From NCBI RefSeq assembly GCF_001544535.1, contig NZ_FCON02000012.1, forward strand, positions 1 to 64,000: a DNA stretch of 64,000 bases. The letters are read 5' to 3'. Position numbers and translations under genes: made by a program. The notes beneath the pieces are model-generated. The model saw only the letters and a list, made by a program, of their open reading frames with translations. It was not told the DNA's origin and searched no databases. This DNA is from Caballeronia choica. GTDB lineage: Bacteria > Pseudomonadota > Gammaproteobacteria > Burkholderiales > Burkholderiaceae. Within the stretch, counting starts at the first letter, position 1. Each line of letters starts with the position of its first letter. Positions 26,499-35,611 of this stretch are shown in pieces.

Positions 26499-27704
26499 AT
26501 GAACGCGCCAGAACTCCAGGCACAAAACGACCCTCACACCGGCGTTTATGAGCGCGCGACAGGTCTCGCGGACGAATGGTGGCGCGTGTCGCTTTCCGAC
26601 CGGCCACACATGTATCGCATCGAACATGGCGGCGCGGGCGGGCGCGTCGATATCGATACCGTGGTCGATCTCGACAACCTGCGTGCCAAACTGATCAAGT
26701 GGCAACGCGAAGGCTTCGCACGCGCGGGCGACGAGCAATCCGAAACGGAAGCGCCAAGGGATAGCGGCTTTCTCGCCGCCCTGAAACACGCGATCGAGAC
26801 GACATCGAAATCCGCGAAGCCCCGCGCCGAAAGATCCGTCACGATCGGAAACGTACGTGTCCCGGTCGGCAGGGCAAGCCCGCTGGTTCCAGCGGTCAAC
26901 TCCGCCTACCTCTTTGCCGAGCGCTTCAACGACATCATCGCCGACATCGTGGAGAATCGGCGCGTCATGCTGATCGGCCACACCGGCGCTGGTAAAACCA
27001 GCCTCATCGAACAGGTTGCAGCCCGCTCGAAGCACGGCGTCCTGCGCTCGAACATGAACGGCCAGACCACCGTCAGCGATTTCGTCGGATTCTGGACCGT
27101 CAAAGGCGGCGAGACGATGTGGGTCGACGGCGTGCTGCCGACTGCCATGCGCGAAGGGCTCTGGCTGATCATCGACGAACTCGACTTCGCCGAGCCGTCG
27201 ATTCTGGCGGTGCTGACTGCGGTTCTCGAACCCAACGGTCGACTGCTCCTGAAAGAAAAAGGCAATGAAATCGTCGCGGCCCACCCGTCCTTTCGCCTCT
27301 TCGCCACGGCGAACGCGGTCGGCGCGATGAGCCAGTTTCGCCACCTTTACCAAGGCGCGAATCTGATGAACGAGGCGTTCCTCGATCGCTGGCGGGTCTA
27401 CCTGCTCGACTACCTTTCTCCTGACGAAGAAGCCGAAGTGCTGATGCGCACGCTCGCGCCGCGCATGTCACGCCCGATGGCCGAAACCCTGGCCGCGATC
27501 GCCTCGGATTGCCGCGCGGCGTTTACTCGCGAGGACCTGGCAAGCGCATTCTCGACTCGCCGGCTTCTCGACTGGGCCGAATTGATGCTGCGCACCGGAG
27601 ACCCGGAGCGCGCGGCGGGACCCGCGATCTATGCGAAAGTCAGTCCGGAAGACGCCGCGTTGATTCGAAGCATCATCCGGCATCACATCGTCTTCGACGC
27701 GTGA
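26499..27704 (+). CDS. CobS-like MoxR-clade AAA+ ATPase
   Basis: The 401-residue protein has Walker A GHTGAGKTS (160-168), Walker B LWLIIDELDF (221-230) and sensor FATAN (268-272). The region from Walker A to NEAFLDRWRV follows the pattern of CobS, the ATPase subunit of aerobic cobaltochelatase. Residues 1-120 are a distinct N-domain. The stop overlaps an in-frame GTG of the VWA gene (GTGA). MoxR/VWA pairs act as metal-insertion or assembly chaperones; no CobN or other cobalamin gene is near, so the client is unknown. Confidence 0.82.
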   Translation: MNAPELQAQNDPHTGVYERATGLADEWWRVSLSDRPHMYRIEHGGAGGRVDIDTVVDLDNLRAKLIKWQREGFARAGDEQSETEAPRDSGFLAALKHAIETTSKSAKPRAERSVTIGNVRVPVGRASPLVPAVNSAYLFAERFNDIIADIVENRRVMLIGHTGAGKTSLIEQVAARSKHGVLRSNMNGQTTVSDFVGFWTVKGGETMWVDGVLPTAMREGLWLIIDELDFAEPSILAVLTAVLEPNGRLLLKEKGNEIVAAHPSFRLFATANAVGAMSQFRHLYQGANLMNEAFLDRWRVYLLDYLSPDEEAEVLMRTLAPRMSRPMAETLAAIASDCRAAFTREDLASAFSTRRLLDWAELMLRTGDPERAAGPAIYAKVSPEDAALIRSIIRHHIVFDA

Positions 27705-27709
27705 ACGCG

Positions 27710-29443
27710 ATGCGCCGCGATCGCATGACGGGAGACTTTGCGTTCGAATCGACGCTCGGGAAGATCGCACGCGTCCTGATGGGGCAATACGGCGTAGTCG
27801 TTGTGTTCAGTCCGCACGGGCCCCGCGTCGAACCCGGGCGCATTGTGATTCCCGAATATCAGGTCACCGACGACGCCTCCAAAGACCTGCTCGTTGGCTA
27901 TCTCGACCTGCTGGTGGCACGGTCGAAGTATTGCGATGTCGCCGAGCTGGACCACGTTACGTCGGCTGTCGAAAGGCAACTCGCTCAGGTCATCGATGAT
28001 CGCCGGGCGTGCATGCAGTTGATCGAGAGGTATCCCGGGGCCCGGGCGTTCATCGCGAGGCTTCGCCAACATTCGGCCGACGAGGCCGCGCGTCGCTGGA
28101 ACGAACTCGCATGGCGCGACAAGCTTGTCTGGCTCATCGAGCGCACGCTGTGGAACGAACGCCCGCGCCGGACGGAACTGAGTCCATCGCTCGATGCAGC
28201 CTTGCGCGCATCCGATGACGCCATCGCCCAGGCTCGCGCCGCACGCTCGACGCGTGACAGCGTATCCGCGGCGCTCAAGCTGATCGCCGGTGTGCGGGCA
28301 CTTGCTGCGGGCAACGTGAGCAACATGATGTTTTCGGCGGGCCCGCTTGATACGTTCGACGCGCAGTCCATTTCGAGTGAATTCGAGGACCTCGGCGGCG
28401 ACGGCGATGGGAACGCCCCGTCGTCTTTCGATAGCAGACAGGGCGCCTCGTCTCAAGCCGTGGGAATGGGCCAGTCGCCATCGAACGCTTTGCCGGCAGC
28501 GTCGGATGGCGTGCAGGTTTCGGCGCCAGGAGCGCCCGATAGCGGTCGGCCGCTGCTCTCCATCCCGTTGACAACGGAGTTCGACGTCGTCACCGATCTC
28601 ACCGGCCGCGGAGATCGCGCGGCATGGCGTAACTTGCGCGCGCTGGCCCGTTCGGAAACCGCTCCGCTGAAGGCCAAACTCGAACGCGCGCTGAAAGCCG
28701 ATGAGCAGACGCATTGGCGACGAGAGCAAGAGCGCGGCGAGATCGATCGTCCCGCGCTCGCGAAGCTCGCTACGTCGCCGGGATATCGGACGCCGTTTCG
28801 CGTCAAACGAATCAGCAAGGGACGCGACGCGGCCGTCACGCTGTTGATCGATCGAAGCGGGTCGATGGCCGGCAAGAAGATCGAGCTTGCGAGATTGTGT
28901 GCGGCGGCACTCTGCGACGCGCTGACGCAACTTTCGTTCGACTGCGAAGTGCTTGGCTATGGCTCGATCGAGTCGGCCGACATGCGTCTGCTTTATGAAG
29001 AACAGTTGGCGCTCGGCGTTGATCTGCATCGTTATAACCGGTTCGTGGAACGTCTCGACCTGATGGTCTACAAGCGGTTTGGTTCAAGCGATCTGAGCGG
29101 TTTGGCGATGATCGAGTGCGGTCATGAGAACCCTGATGGCGAGGCGCTGGCCTGGGCGGCCGAGCGGCTTGGCAATCGCCACGCGGAGCGCCGCATCCTG
29201 ATGGTGCTTTCCGATGGATATCCGGCGACCGGAGACGGCAATCCGTGGGTCCTTCGCACCGACCTGCGTGCGCGGATCGAGGCAATCGAGGGTGCCGGGA
29301 TTGAAACGATTGGCGTCGGGGTGCTGGACGACGCGGTCGAGACGTTTTATCGGAATCACATCGTTGTTCGGCATTTGCATGAGTTGCCGGAGGTGGCTTT
29401 CAGGGTGCTGGGCACGGCGTTACTCGGGAGGTCATGCTCATAA
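27710..29443 (+). CDS. CobT-like VWA-domain protein
   Basis: The 577-residue protein is read from ATG 27710; GTG 27701, overlapping the ATPase stop, is an alternative. Residues 1-200 are helical, about 205-285 a low-complexity linker, and 375-577 a von Willebrand A domain with an intact MIDAS (DRSGS, 381-385). The layout fits the CobT subunit of cobaltochelatase, which pairs with CobS. With the upstream ATPase it forms a two-subunit AAA+/VWA machine whose target is not visible here. Confidence 0.8.
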   Translation: MRRDRMTGDFAFESTLGKIARVLMGQYGVVVVFSPHGPRVEPGRIVIPEYQVTDDASKDLLVGYLDLLVARSKYCDVAELDHVTSAVERQLAQVIDDRRACMQLIERYPGARAFIARLRQHSADEAARRWNELAWRDKLVWLIERTLWNERPRRTELSPSLDAALRASDDAIAQARAARSTRDSVSAALKLIAGVRALAAGNVSNMMFSAGPLDTFDAQSISSEFEDLGGDGDGNAPSSFDSRQGASSQAVGMGQSPSNALPAASDGVQVSAPGAPDSGRPLLSIPLTTEFDVVTDLTGRGDRAAWRNLRALARSETAPLKAKLERALKADEQTHWRREQERGEIDRPALAKLATSPGYRTPFRVKRISKGRDAAVTLLIDRSGSMAGKKIELARLCAAALCDALTQLSFDCEVLGYGSIESADMRLLYEEQLALGVDLHRYNRFVERLDLMVYKRFGSSDLSGLAMIECGHENPDGEALAWAAERLGNRHAERRILMVLSDGYPATGDGNPWVLRTDLRARIEAIEGAGIETIGVGVLDDAVETFYRNHIVVRHLHELPEVAFRVLGTALLGRSCS

Positions 29444-29500
29444 ACCAATACCCATTCACGTTCCGTGGAAGCGCAAAAACATCAAACGGCGCAAGCGCCC
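29441..29500. repeat. Partial, degenerate copy of the dispersed repeat
   Basis: The stretch ATAAACCAATA ... CGTTCCGTGGAAGCGCAA ... ATCAAACGGCGCAAGCGCC parallels the end of copy 1 (about 456-525: AATAAACCACTA, AAGTTCCATGGAAGCCCAAG, ATCAAAACGG, AAGCGCC) and of copy 2. Only the last roughly 60 bases of the unit remain, starting at the stop of the VWA gene. Confidence 0.6.
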
Positions 29501-29620
29501 CGACCCACCCGCCTGCGGCAAACCCCGTGCTATCCTTAACCCCGCAAGGGACTGTAATCGCGCCCAACGACGGCGCAAGTGCCGTCAGGACCCAGTCGGG
29601 CACGACCGCGATCGCTAACC

Positions 29621-30349
29621 ATGGACTATCGTCATCTGCAGCAGCGCAAGAGCCTGCACGGTCGCATCGTGCAGGAACTGGGCATGGATATCGTAAGCGG
29701 CAAGGTGCAACCAGGCGAGCGCTTGCCCGCTGAAGCGGTCCTTTGCGAACGCTATGGCGTGAGTCGCCCCGTGCTGCGCGAGGCCACCCGCGTGCTCGTG
29801 GCAAAAGGGCTGGTCGTGTCGAAGCCGCGTGTCGGTAGTGTCGTCAAGGCGCGCGCGGAGTGGCACATGCTCGATCCCGATGTCCTGTACTGGACGATCA
29901 ACAGCGTCCCGGAAGGCGACTTCTTCAGCTCGCTCCTGACCGTGCGCCGCATCATCGAGCCCGCGGCCGCCGCCCTCGCCGCGAGCGCAGCGACAAGCGA
30001 CGATCTTGAACGCATCGCGTCCGCTTATGAGCGGATGGAGTGCGCGGAAACCGCAAGCGCGCTGCTGGATCCCGACCTCGCGTTCCACCGCGCAATCATG
30101 GCGGCCACCCACAACGACCTGCTGGCGCATATCGGCAACATGCTGTCGCTCGCGTTGTCGGAGTCGATCAAGCTGACGAGCCGCCATCCCGACACGCACG
30201 TGCTTTCGTTGCCACGCCACAAGGCAATCCTCACCGCGATCCAGAACCGTGACCCGCTGGGCGCGCGGCATGCAAGCCTGGTCCAGCTCGACAATGCACG
30301 CGCCGACGCCGAAAGCATTCTGGAAATCGGCATTCATCACCCGGCATGA
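29621..30349 (+). CDS. GntR/FadR-family regulator (FCD domain), DgoR-like
   Basis: The 242-residue protein starts at ATG 29621 (MDYRHLQQRK). The winged helix carries LPAEAVLCERYGVSRPVLRE. The stretch EWHMLDPDVLYWTI resembles DgoR-type sugar-acid regulators. The FCD ligand domain shows LDPDLAFHRAIMAATHN and a late His (PRHKAILTAI). No sugar-acid gene adjoins it, so its target cannot be named; the downstream 227 bases hold no gene. Confidence 0.82.
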   Translation: MDYRHLQQRKSLHGRIVQELGMDIVSGKVQPGERLPAEAVLCERYGVSRPVLREATRVLVAKGLVVSKPRVGSVVKARAEWHMLDPDVLYWTINSVPEGDFFSSLLTVRRIIEPAAAALAASAATSDDLERIASAYERMECAETASALLDPDLAFHRAIMAATHNDLLAHIGNMLSLALSESIKLTSRHPDTHVLSLPRHKAILTAIQNRDPLGARHASLVQLDNARADAESILEIGIHHPA

Positions 30350-30576
30350 GCGTCATGCACGATGCGGCTGCGATGAATTTCAGGTGCGCGTTTTTTGATC
30401 GAGACGACAAACCTGTGCACGAGTACGAATCCAGACGGAGATGATATCGAGCATGTCTGATTCAATAAGAATCCGCCGGCTCGCCTGAGCCTTCTGAAAG
30501 GCATGCTCCCGATCACGGTCTCGGCAACCGCCGCCATCTTCGCCAGCCGGACTTCGACGATCCTTCCTTCACTGTC

Positions 30577-30855
30577 TCAATTCCGCAGAAGCGAGCACGC
30601 TTGTTCGAGAAGCGCCGCTGCGGCGAGAAACTCTTTTCGACCTGCCATCGTAAGAGCGGCTCTCGCGGTGTCCTTGAACAGTTCATCGTCCGAGGTTCGT
30701 CGCACTCCCGGTTCATTCGAGCGTCCTTGCTGCAATCGATAAAACGCGCGCATTTGATGAGCGTTCATCCGCTGGTCTTCGTCGGCGCCAGATGCCAACA
30801 GTTCAGCCGCACCGGCGAGTTGATTGACGGCAGTCTCAAACTCCTTTTGCTCCAT
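30577..30855 (-). CDS. Small hypothetical helical protein
   Basis: The 92-residue protein starts at ATG 30855 with a strong purine-rich site (GGAGGAGGAG) upstream. The sequence MEQKEFETAVNQLAGAAELL and the end EFLAAAALLEQACSLLRN indicate an all-helical, soluble, acidic protein without signal or membrane segment. I do not recognise the family. It lies 31 bases from the end of the LysR gene on the same strand and might be cotranscribed with it. Confidence 0.6.
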   Translation of the reverse strand: MEQKEFETAVNQLAGAAELLASGADEDQRMNAHQMRAFYRLQQGRSNEPGVRRTSDDELFKDTARAALTMAGRKEFLAAAALLEQACSLLRN

Positions 30856-30886
30856 GACGGCGGCTCCTCCTCCATGACAGTCGTTT

Positions 30887-31804
30887 CTATTCGCCTTGGC
30901 TTTCGAAGGCGTCGAGGCGAACAAAGTCCAAAAAAGCGCGCAGCGTTGCGGGAACGTAGCGGTGGCCCGAATAATAGAGAAACGGACCGGGGAACCGCTG
31001 CCACCACGGTTCAAGTACCGGCTCAAGCGCACCGCTCTCGAAGTAGGGATGCAGCCAGTCATCGAACAACTGCACGACTCCGCTGCCAGCCAGTGCTGCC
31101 GCTATTCCCAGATCGGCGGCGGCGCCTGCCCGGACAATCAGCGGACCGCTCGGCTCAACTCGAATCGCCTCGCCGTGGCGCTCGAATTCCCACACGGTCA
31201 TCGCGCCGCTGGCGAAGCGATAACGCAGACAGGCATGCTGCAGCAACTCTCGGGGATGTTGCGGCCGACCGCGCCGGTCGAGGTATTCAGGTGCCGCTCC
31301 GAGTGCCATTCTTTGCTCGCGCGGACCGATGGGAACGGCGATCATATCTTGCTCCAGGCGTTCGCCGTAGCGGATACCCGCGTCGCACCCTTGCGCCAGC
31401 AGGTCGACGAAGCCGTCTTCCGCCATCACTTCAAGTTCGATGTCGGGATAGGCCGCAAGGAAGGCCGGAACCAGACGCGGGAGGATGAGTTTGGCTGCGA
31501 CCACAGGGACATTGAGTTTGAGCTTTCCCGCGGGCTTGTCCCGAAATCCATTCACGACATCCAGCGCCGCCTCGAGTCCGTCGAGCGCGGGCTTCAACTG
31601 AGCCAGCAGGCGCGCCCCTGCCTCGGTGGTGGTAACGCTGCGAGTGGTGCGATGCAGCAGGCGTACGCCGGTGCGCGCCTCGAGCCGGCGCACCGCGTCA
31701 CTGACACCCGACGCACTGCTGCCAATCGCGCGAGCAGCCTCGCGAAATCCGCCCGCCTCCACGACGGCCACAAACGCTTCGAGTTCTTTGAGGTTGGGTC
31801 CCAT
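30887..31804 (-). CDS. LysR-family regulator, divergent from an SDR gene
   Basis: The 305-residue protein is read from ATG 31804 (MGPNLKELEAF); ATG 31837 would add 11 residues. The N-terminal winged helix (AFVAVVEAGGFREAARAIGS, RRLEARTGVRLLHRTTRSV) belongs to the common CrgA/AaeR-like LysR group, and the effector domain follows. It is divergently oriented from the SDR at 31900, its likely target; the 95-base gap would hold the shared operator. Confidence 0.88.
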   Translation of the reverse strand: MGPNLKELEAFVAVVEAGGFREAARAIGSSASGVSDAVRRLEARTGVRLLHRTTRSVTTTEAGARLLAQLKPALDGLEAALDVVNGFRDKPAGKLKLNVPVVAAKLILPRLVPAFLAAYPDIELEVMAEDGFVDLLAQGCDAGIRYGERLEQDMIAVPIGPREQRMALGAAPEYLDRRGRPQHPRELLQHACLRYRFASGAMTVWEFERHGEAIRVEPSGPLIVRAGAAADLGIAAALAGSGVVQLFDDWLHPYFESGALEPVLEPWWQRFPGPFLYYSGHRYVPATLRAFLDFVRLDAFESQGE

Positions 31805-31899
31805 TGTTCGCTGTTTCAGCACAGCCCGTGCAGACATGAGCCCATTATCTCGCCAAACTCGATTCGGTATCCTGTTTCCTTGATTCCAGGAGCGCAGCC

Positions 31900-32658
31900 A
31901 TGTCCACTGAAAAAATTGCAATCGTCACCGGCGGTAGCCGGGGCTTAGGCCGAAATACCGTACTCAACCTTGCCAGGCGAGGCGTTGACACGATCTTCAC
32001 TTACCACACGAACCGGACGGAGGCGGAGAGCGTTGTGCGGTCGGTCTCCGATATGGGGCGGAAGGCGGCAACACTACAGCTCGACACGGGAAACGTCGGC
32101 GCGTTCAACGGCTTCGTGGACAAGCTTCGCCAGACGCTGGCCGATTGGCAAGCTGAGCGGTTCGACTTTCTAGTCAACAATGCCGGGACATCGCATCACA
32201 ACAGTATCGAGAACACCACCGAAGCGGAACTGGATGCCCTCTACAACGTGCACTTCAAAGGCGTGTTCTTCCTGACGCAAAAGCTGCTGCCGCTCATCAA
32301 GGACGGCGGGAGAATCGTCAATATCTCCTCCGGCCTGACTCGAATCATCGTACCGGAGAGTGGCGCCTATGGCTCATTGAAGGGCGCGGTCGAGGTGCTC
32401 ACGAAGTACATGGCCAAGGAACTTGCACCTCGCAGGATTGCCGTCAATGTCGTGGCGCCGGGTGCAATTCAGACCGACTTCAGCGGCGGAATCGTTCGCG
32501 ACAATCCTGAATTGAACCAGCGCATCGCCGACATGACGGCGCTCGGTCGGGCCGGGCTGCCCGACGACATCGGACCGATGATTGCATCACTGTTGTCCGA
32601 GGACAATCGCTGGGTGAATGCACAGCGCATCGAGGTGTCGGGCGGCATGGCGATTTAG
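31900..32658 (+). CDS. SDR-family oxidoreductase
   Basis: The 252-residue short-chain dehydrogenase starts at ATG 31900 after CAGGAGC. The cofactor motif TGGSRGLG (residues 9-16), NNAG, Ser in ISSG and the YxxxK pair (YGSLK) are all present, and NVVAPGAIQTDFSGG is the substrate loop. The residues after the glycine motif favour NADP(H). It is a single gene controlled, most likely, by the divergent LysR protein. The substrate is unknown. Confidence 0.88.
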   Translation: MSTEKIAIVTGGSRGLGRNTVLNLARRGVDTIFTYHTNRTEAESVVRSVSDMGRKAATLQLDTGNVGAFNGFVDKLRQTLADWQAERFDFLVNNAGTSHHNSIENTTEAELDALYNVHFKGVFFLTQKLLPLIKDGGRIVNISSGLTRIIVPESGAYGSLKGAVEVLTKYMAKELAPRRIAVNVVAPGAIQTDFSGGIVRDNPELNQRIADMTALGRAGLPDDIGPMIASLLSEDNRWVNAQRIEVSGGMAI

Positions 32659-32759
32659 CCGTCAGCCGGGGAAAGGCTGCACGCACCGCAGGTCTCGCGG
32701 CGCGGACTCGCTGCAATTCCGGATCAGGTTTCTGGCTTGTACTCGGGCAGAGCGAATGC

Positions 32760-33002
32760 TCAATGCTTGCACTGGAGACGCGCGCCCTCCGATGCGGCGG
32801 TCCTGATCCGCTGCTCGGCCGCCTGAATGTTCGCAGGATAGTTCAACCAGTCATTCGGATCGTAGCCCGCGCATCTCAGCTGAGCGAGTTCGGCGCGAAC
32901 CTGTGCCCGCGAAACAGGCGCGCGCTCCGCCTGCTGTCCAAGCGCGACGGTCGTCGCGCCGAGTATTGAAACCGCTATCGCGGCACGAACACATGATCTC
33001 AT
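32760..33002 (-). CDS. DUF4148 secreted small protein
   Basis: The 80-residue protein has a signal peptide (about residues 1-22, cleavage near ALGQ) followed by the DUF4148 core (SRAQVRAELAQLRCAGYDP, YPANIQAAEQRI). Such proteins occur in many copies in Burkholderia-related genomes and have no established function. A second Cys near the C-terminus (LQCKH) could pair with Cys in LRCAG after export. Confidence 0.85.
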   Translation of the reverse strand: MRSCVRAAIAVSILGATTVALGQQAERAPVSRAQVRAELAQLRCAGYDPNDWLNYPANIQAAEQRIRTAASEGARLQCKH

Positions 33003-33183
33003 GATGGTTTTCCGCCTGGTTGGTATTGCAGTTTCCGGACGAACTGTCGGGTGTCCCCGACTGATTCAATATAGACCAAGGCGGAAAAGCTGTCTTTTAT
33101 TGGCTGCGGGCTGCGCCCGTCAACGTACCAGCGGCGCATCGAGTACTTTGCGCAAAAAGCTCAGAAGATGTGACGGACGCTGT

Positions 33184-33627
33184 TCATCCTTCGGAAGATT
33201 TTCGACTGCGTCGGCGAGGCTTCGGCTCGACGCCCACGCGCGCGTCTCGTGCAAGCACGAGCGCCGTCATCCTTTCCGCGATCGATTCGAACGCCGGATC
33301 GTCTTGCGATATGTAAAGCCACTTGCCGAGCACGGGATGCGGCCGCAAGGCGGGCATTTCCTCCATGAGCGCCGCGTGGCGCTCTTGCGACGTGCACACC
33401 AGCAAGCCGTTCCACGGCTCGTCGCGATCGGCCGCGACCAGACACAACAGGCCGTCGACATAGGCGGCATCGCTGCCGAACATGCGCTTCCGAATGTAGG
33501 TTGAATCCCGCTCGAATGCTTCGAAAATCCAGACGAGCGAATTGCGGACGGTGGATGGCATCGGCGTGAAGTCCCTGGCGACTGAAGCGAAGTCCCAATC
33601 ATGCCCGTGTCGCCCGTCGTCGATCAA
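33184..33627 (-). CDS. TfoX-N-like small protein of unknown role
   Basis: From a TTG at 33627 that overlaps the uraD stop, the frame gives 147 residues; ATG 33561 would give 125. The stretch RKRMFGSDAAYVDGLLCLVA resembles the TfoX N-terminal domain, including the MFG turn, and HPVLGKWLYISQDD is well ordered. The C-terminus is basic (KPRRRSRKS). It has no evident link to urate breakdown except being distal in the uraD unit. The family assignment is tentative. Confidence 0.6.
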   Translation of the reverse strand: MIDDGRHGHDWDFASVARDFTPMPSTVRNSLVWIFEAFERDSTYIRKRMFGSDAAYVDGLLCLVAADRDEPWNGLLVCTSQERHAALMEEMPALRPHPVLGKWLYISQDDPAFESIAERMTALVLARDARVGVEPKPRRRSRKSSEG

Positions 33628-34148
33628 TCCGGCGCGTTCAGGCGCTCGACCAGCCGTCCGCGCGTGATCGACGCGATCTGCGCCAGTGCTTCATCCCGTT
33701 CCTCCTGCGTGGCGCGCTCGATGCGGCGCTCAAGCGCAGCGAAGATGCCTTCGCGCGTGTAGTGCCGCACGCAGATGATGAACGGAAAGCCATGCCGCGC
33801 GAGATATTCCGTGTTCAACCGGTCGAGCGCGGCTTCCTGCTGGGCCGTCATTGCGTCCAGCCCGGCGCTCTTTTGCTCGGCATTCGAATCCGACGTCATC
33901 GTGCCCGCGCGGACGTTGGCGCCGGACAGCAACGGATGCAGGTTCAGGAAATCGCACTGGCTCTGTGCGTCGAGCTCCCGCACCACGTCCATCATCGCGT
34001 CATGCAACGCGAGCGGCGACGCAAACGGCCGCCGCGCCCACGCGCCATCCGCCGCCTGCGGAAAATGCTCGAAAACGCTGCCAAACTTGCCGACAAAGGC
34101 GGTGTGGTCGAGCGCGTTGACCGGCGCCAGATCGATCGGTTGTGACAT
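33624..34148 (-). CDS. uraD: 2-oxo-4-hydroxy-4-carboxy-5-ureidoimidazoline (OHCU) decarboxylase
   Basis: The 174-residue protein has the OHCU decarboxylase signatures: NLHPLLSG with the catalytic His, EQKSAGLDAMT, and GFPFIICVRHYTREGI. It performs the last step of urate oxidation, giving S-allantoin. Together with the two 5-hydroxyisourate hydrolases at 36966-37882 it defines a urate catabolism cluster; a urate oxidase gene is not visible in the window. Confidence 0.92.
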   Translation of the reverse strand: MSQPIDLAPVNALDHTAFVGKFGSVFEHFPQAADGAWARRPFASPLALHDAMMDVVRELDAQSQCDFLNLHPLLSGANVRAGTMTSDSNAEQKSAGLDAMTAQQEAALDRLNTEYLARHGFPFIICVRHYTREGIFAALERRIERATQEERDEALAQIASITRGRLVERLNAPD

Positions 34149-34290
34149 GGGCTTCTCTCCCCGTAAGGCCCGCCGATTGGCCGGGCATGGATGATGAATA
34201 CGGGCCGAGTATAGAAAGCGAGTGCGCCAGCGGCGAGAACCGCGGTCTTATAAACCGCATAACAGAACCCGATAGCGCCATCCGGCGCGG

Positions 34291-35238
34291 CTATTTCCGA
34301 TTCATGTCGCGCAGGTCGCGCAGTTCGTGCGCGGCCGCCGTCAGCATGCCGCGCAGCCAGACATGCGAGGCCGAGCGGTGGCGCGAAGGATGCCACAACT
34401 GGTAGAAGCGCATGAACGGGAAATCGATGGGCGGATCGAGCACCGTCACGGGCAGATGTTGCGCATGGTAGTTGGCGAAGTGGCGGCCGGTCGTCAGGAT
34501 CAGGTCCGTGCCCGGGATCAGGCTCGGCGCCAGGTTGAAATAAGGACAGCTCACGCGGTTGTCGCGATGCACGCGCATCGTGCTGAGCCCGGTATCCACG
34601 ACGCCGCGCTGGTCGCGCGAATACGGCGTGGGCACGATGTGCGACGCGCCCAGGTAGGCTTCCGCGGTGAACTTGCCCGGCTGCGCATGGAGGCTGTCCT
34701 CGGCCACGACGCAGACCACGTCGTCCTCCAGCAGCACCGACAGGTGCAGGTGCTCGGGCGGATTCGGCCAGTTGCCGATCACGATATCCGGCGAGCCTTC
34801 CGACAGCCCCTGCTCATAGTTGAACGTGGCGCTCAGCGGCACGGCCACCAGCCGCGCACGCGGCGCCGCGCGGCGGAACTCGCGCACGACCCTGGCGAAG
34901 AAGGGCGGCGCCAGATAGTCGGGCATGCCTACTGTGAAGGTCTGCTCGGTGGTGGCGGGGTCGAACCGGTCATCCGACACCAGCAGGTTGTCGAGCGCGC
35001 CGAGCGCCGCCTGTGCGCTGCGCGCCAGTTGCAGCGCGCGCTCGGTGGGCACCATCACGTTCTTTTCGCGGGTGAGCAGCGGGTCGTTGAAGATCTCGCG
35101 CAGCCGCTTGAGCGCACTGCTGATGGCCGGCTGCGACTGGTTCATGCGAACCGCCGTCCGCGAGACGCTACGCTCGGCGATCACCGTGCACAGCACGCGC
35201 AGCAGGTACGTATCGAACGGATCGTCGGCCCGATTCAT
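34291..35238 (-). CDS. LysR-family regulator of the urate cluster
   Basis: The 315-residue protein starts at ATG 35238 (MNRADDPFD). The HTH (RSVSRTAVRMNQSQPAISSALKRLREIF, in part) and TREKNVMVPTERALQL are of the NahR/NodD-like LysR group. It lies between uraD and the divergent MFS/hydrolase genes, with a 373-base intergenic region containing a CTTAAGG palindrome. It probably responds to urate or a downstream intermediate. Confidence 0.87.
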   Translation of the reverse strand: MNRADDPFDTYLLRVLCTVIAERSVSRTAVRMNQSQPAISSALKRLREIFNDPLLTREKNVMVPTERALQLARSAQAALGALDNLLVSDDRFDPATTEQTFTVGMPDYLAPPFFARVVREFRRAAPRARLVAVPLSATFNYEQGLSEGSPDIVIGNWPNPPEHLHLSVLLEDDVVCVVAEDSLHAQPGKFTAEAYLGASHIVPTPYSRDQRGVVDTGLSTMRVHRDNRVSCPYFNLAPSLIPGTDLILTTGRHFANYHAQHLPVTVLDPPIDFPFMRFYQLWHPSRHRSASHVWLRGMLTAAAHELRDLRDMNRK

Positions 35239-35383
35239 GAGGGGTTCCCGGTCTGGAAGGCTCGAGCGTGCAGGGGCAGCGCACGTCAAATTTGATGTTG
35301 TAGCGTATTACGCACCGCTGGGCAACGGGCTGGATTGCCCGCCGGCCGGGCATTGGCACACACGTTGACAAATGTGCAAACGG

Positions 35384-35402
35384 CTTAAGGGAAATCCTTA
35401 AG
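35384..35402. promoter_or_regulatory. Palindromic candidate LysR operator in the LysR/MFS intergenic region
   Basis: CTTAAGG (35384-35390), five bases, CCTTAAG (35396-35402) form a perfect inverted repeat. A TTGACA box lies 13 bases upstream (35365-35370). The rest of the 373-base gap (35239-35611) holds no gene; AAAGGA at 35599-35604 is the MFS ribosome site. Confidence 0.5.
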
Positions 35403-35611
35403 GCCCGCCAGGATCGCTCGCGGCTAAGCTGCAAGCCGCGCCGCATAAGGCATTGCGACCCATACTCGAATTGCTATCAGGCTTATTCCAACGCGCGCCG
35501 TTGCCGATTTATTTTGCATTTCTATACTTGCCTCCAACCGAACGCACGGCCGCCGCACGCCTCCCGGTGCGCGGCCCAGGCGCCGTCAACCGACTTGCAA
35601 AGGAATCCACC

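Noticed and set aside
26499-29443. Assignment of the AAA+/VWA pair as the RuBisCO activase CbbQ/CbbO
   Set aside because: No RuBisCO or Calvin-cycle genes adjoin, and the sequence around Walker A and the sensor fits CobS better than CbbQ.
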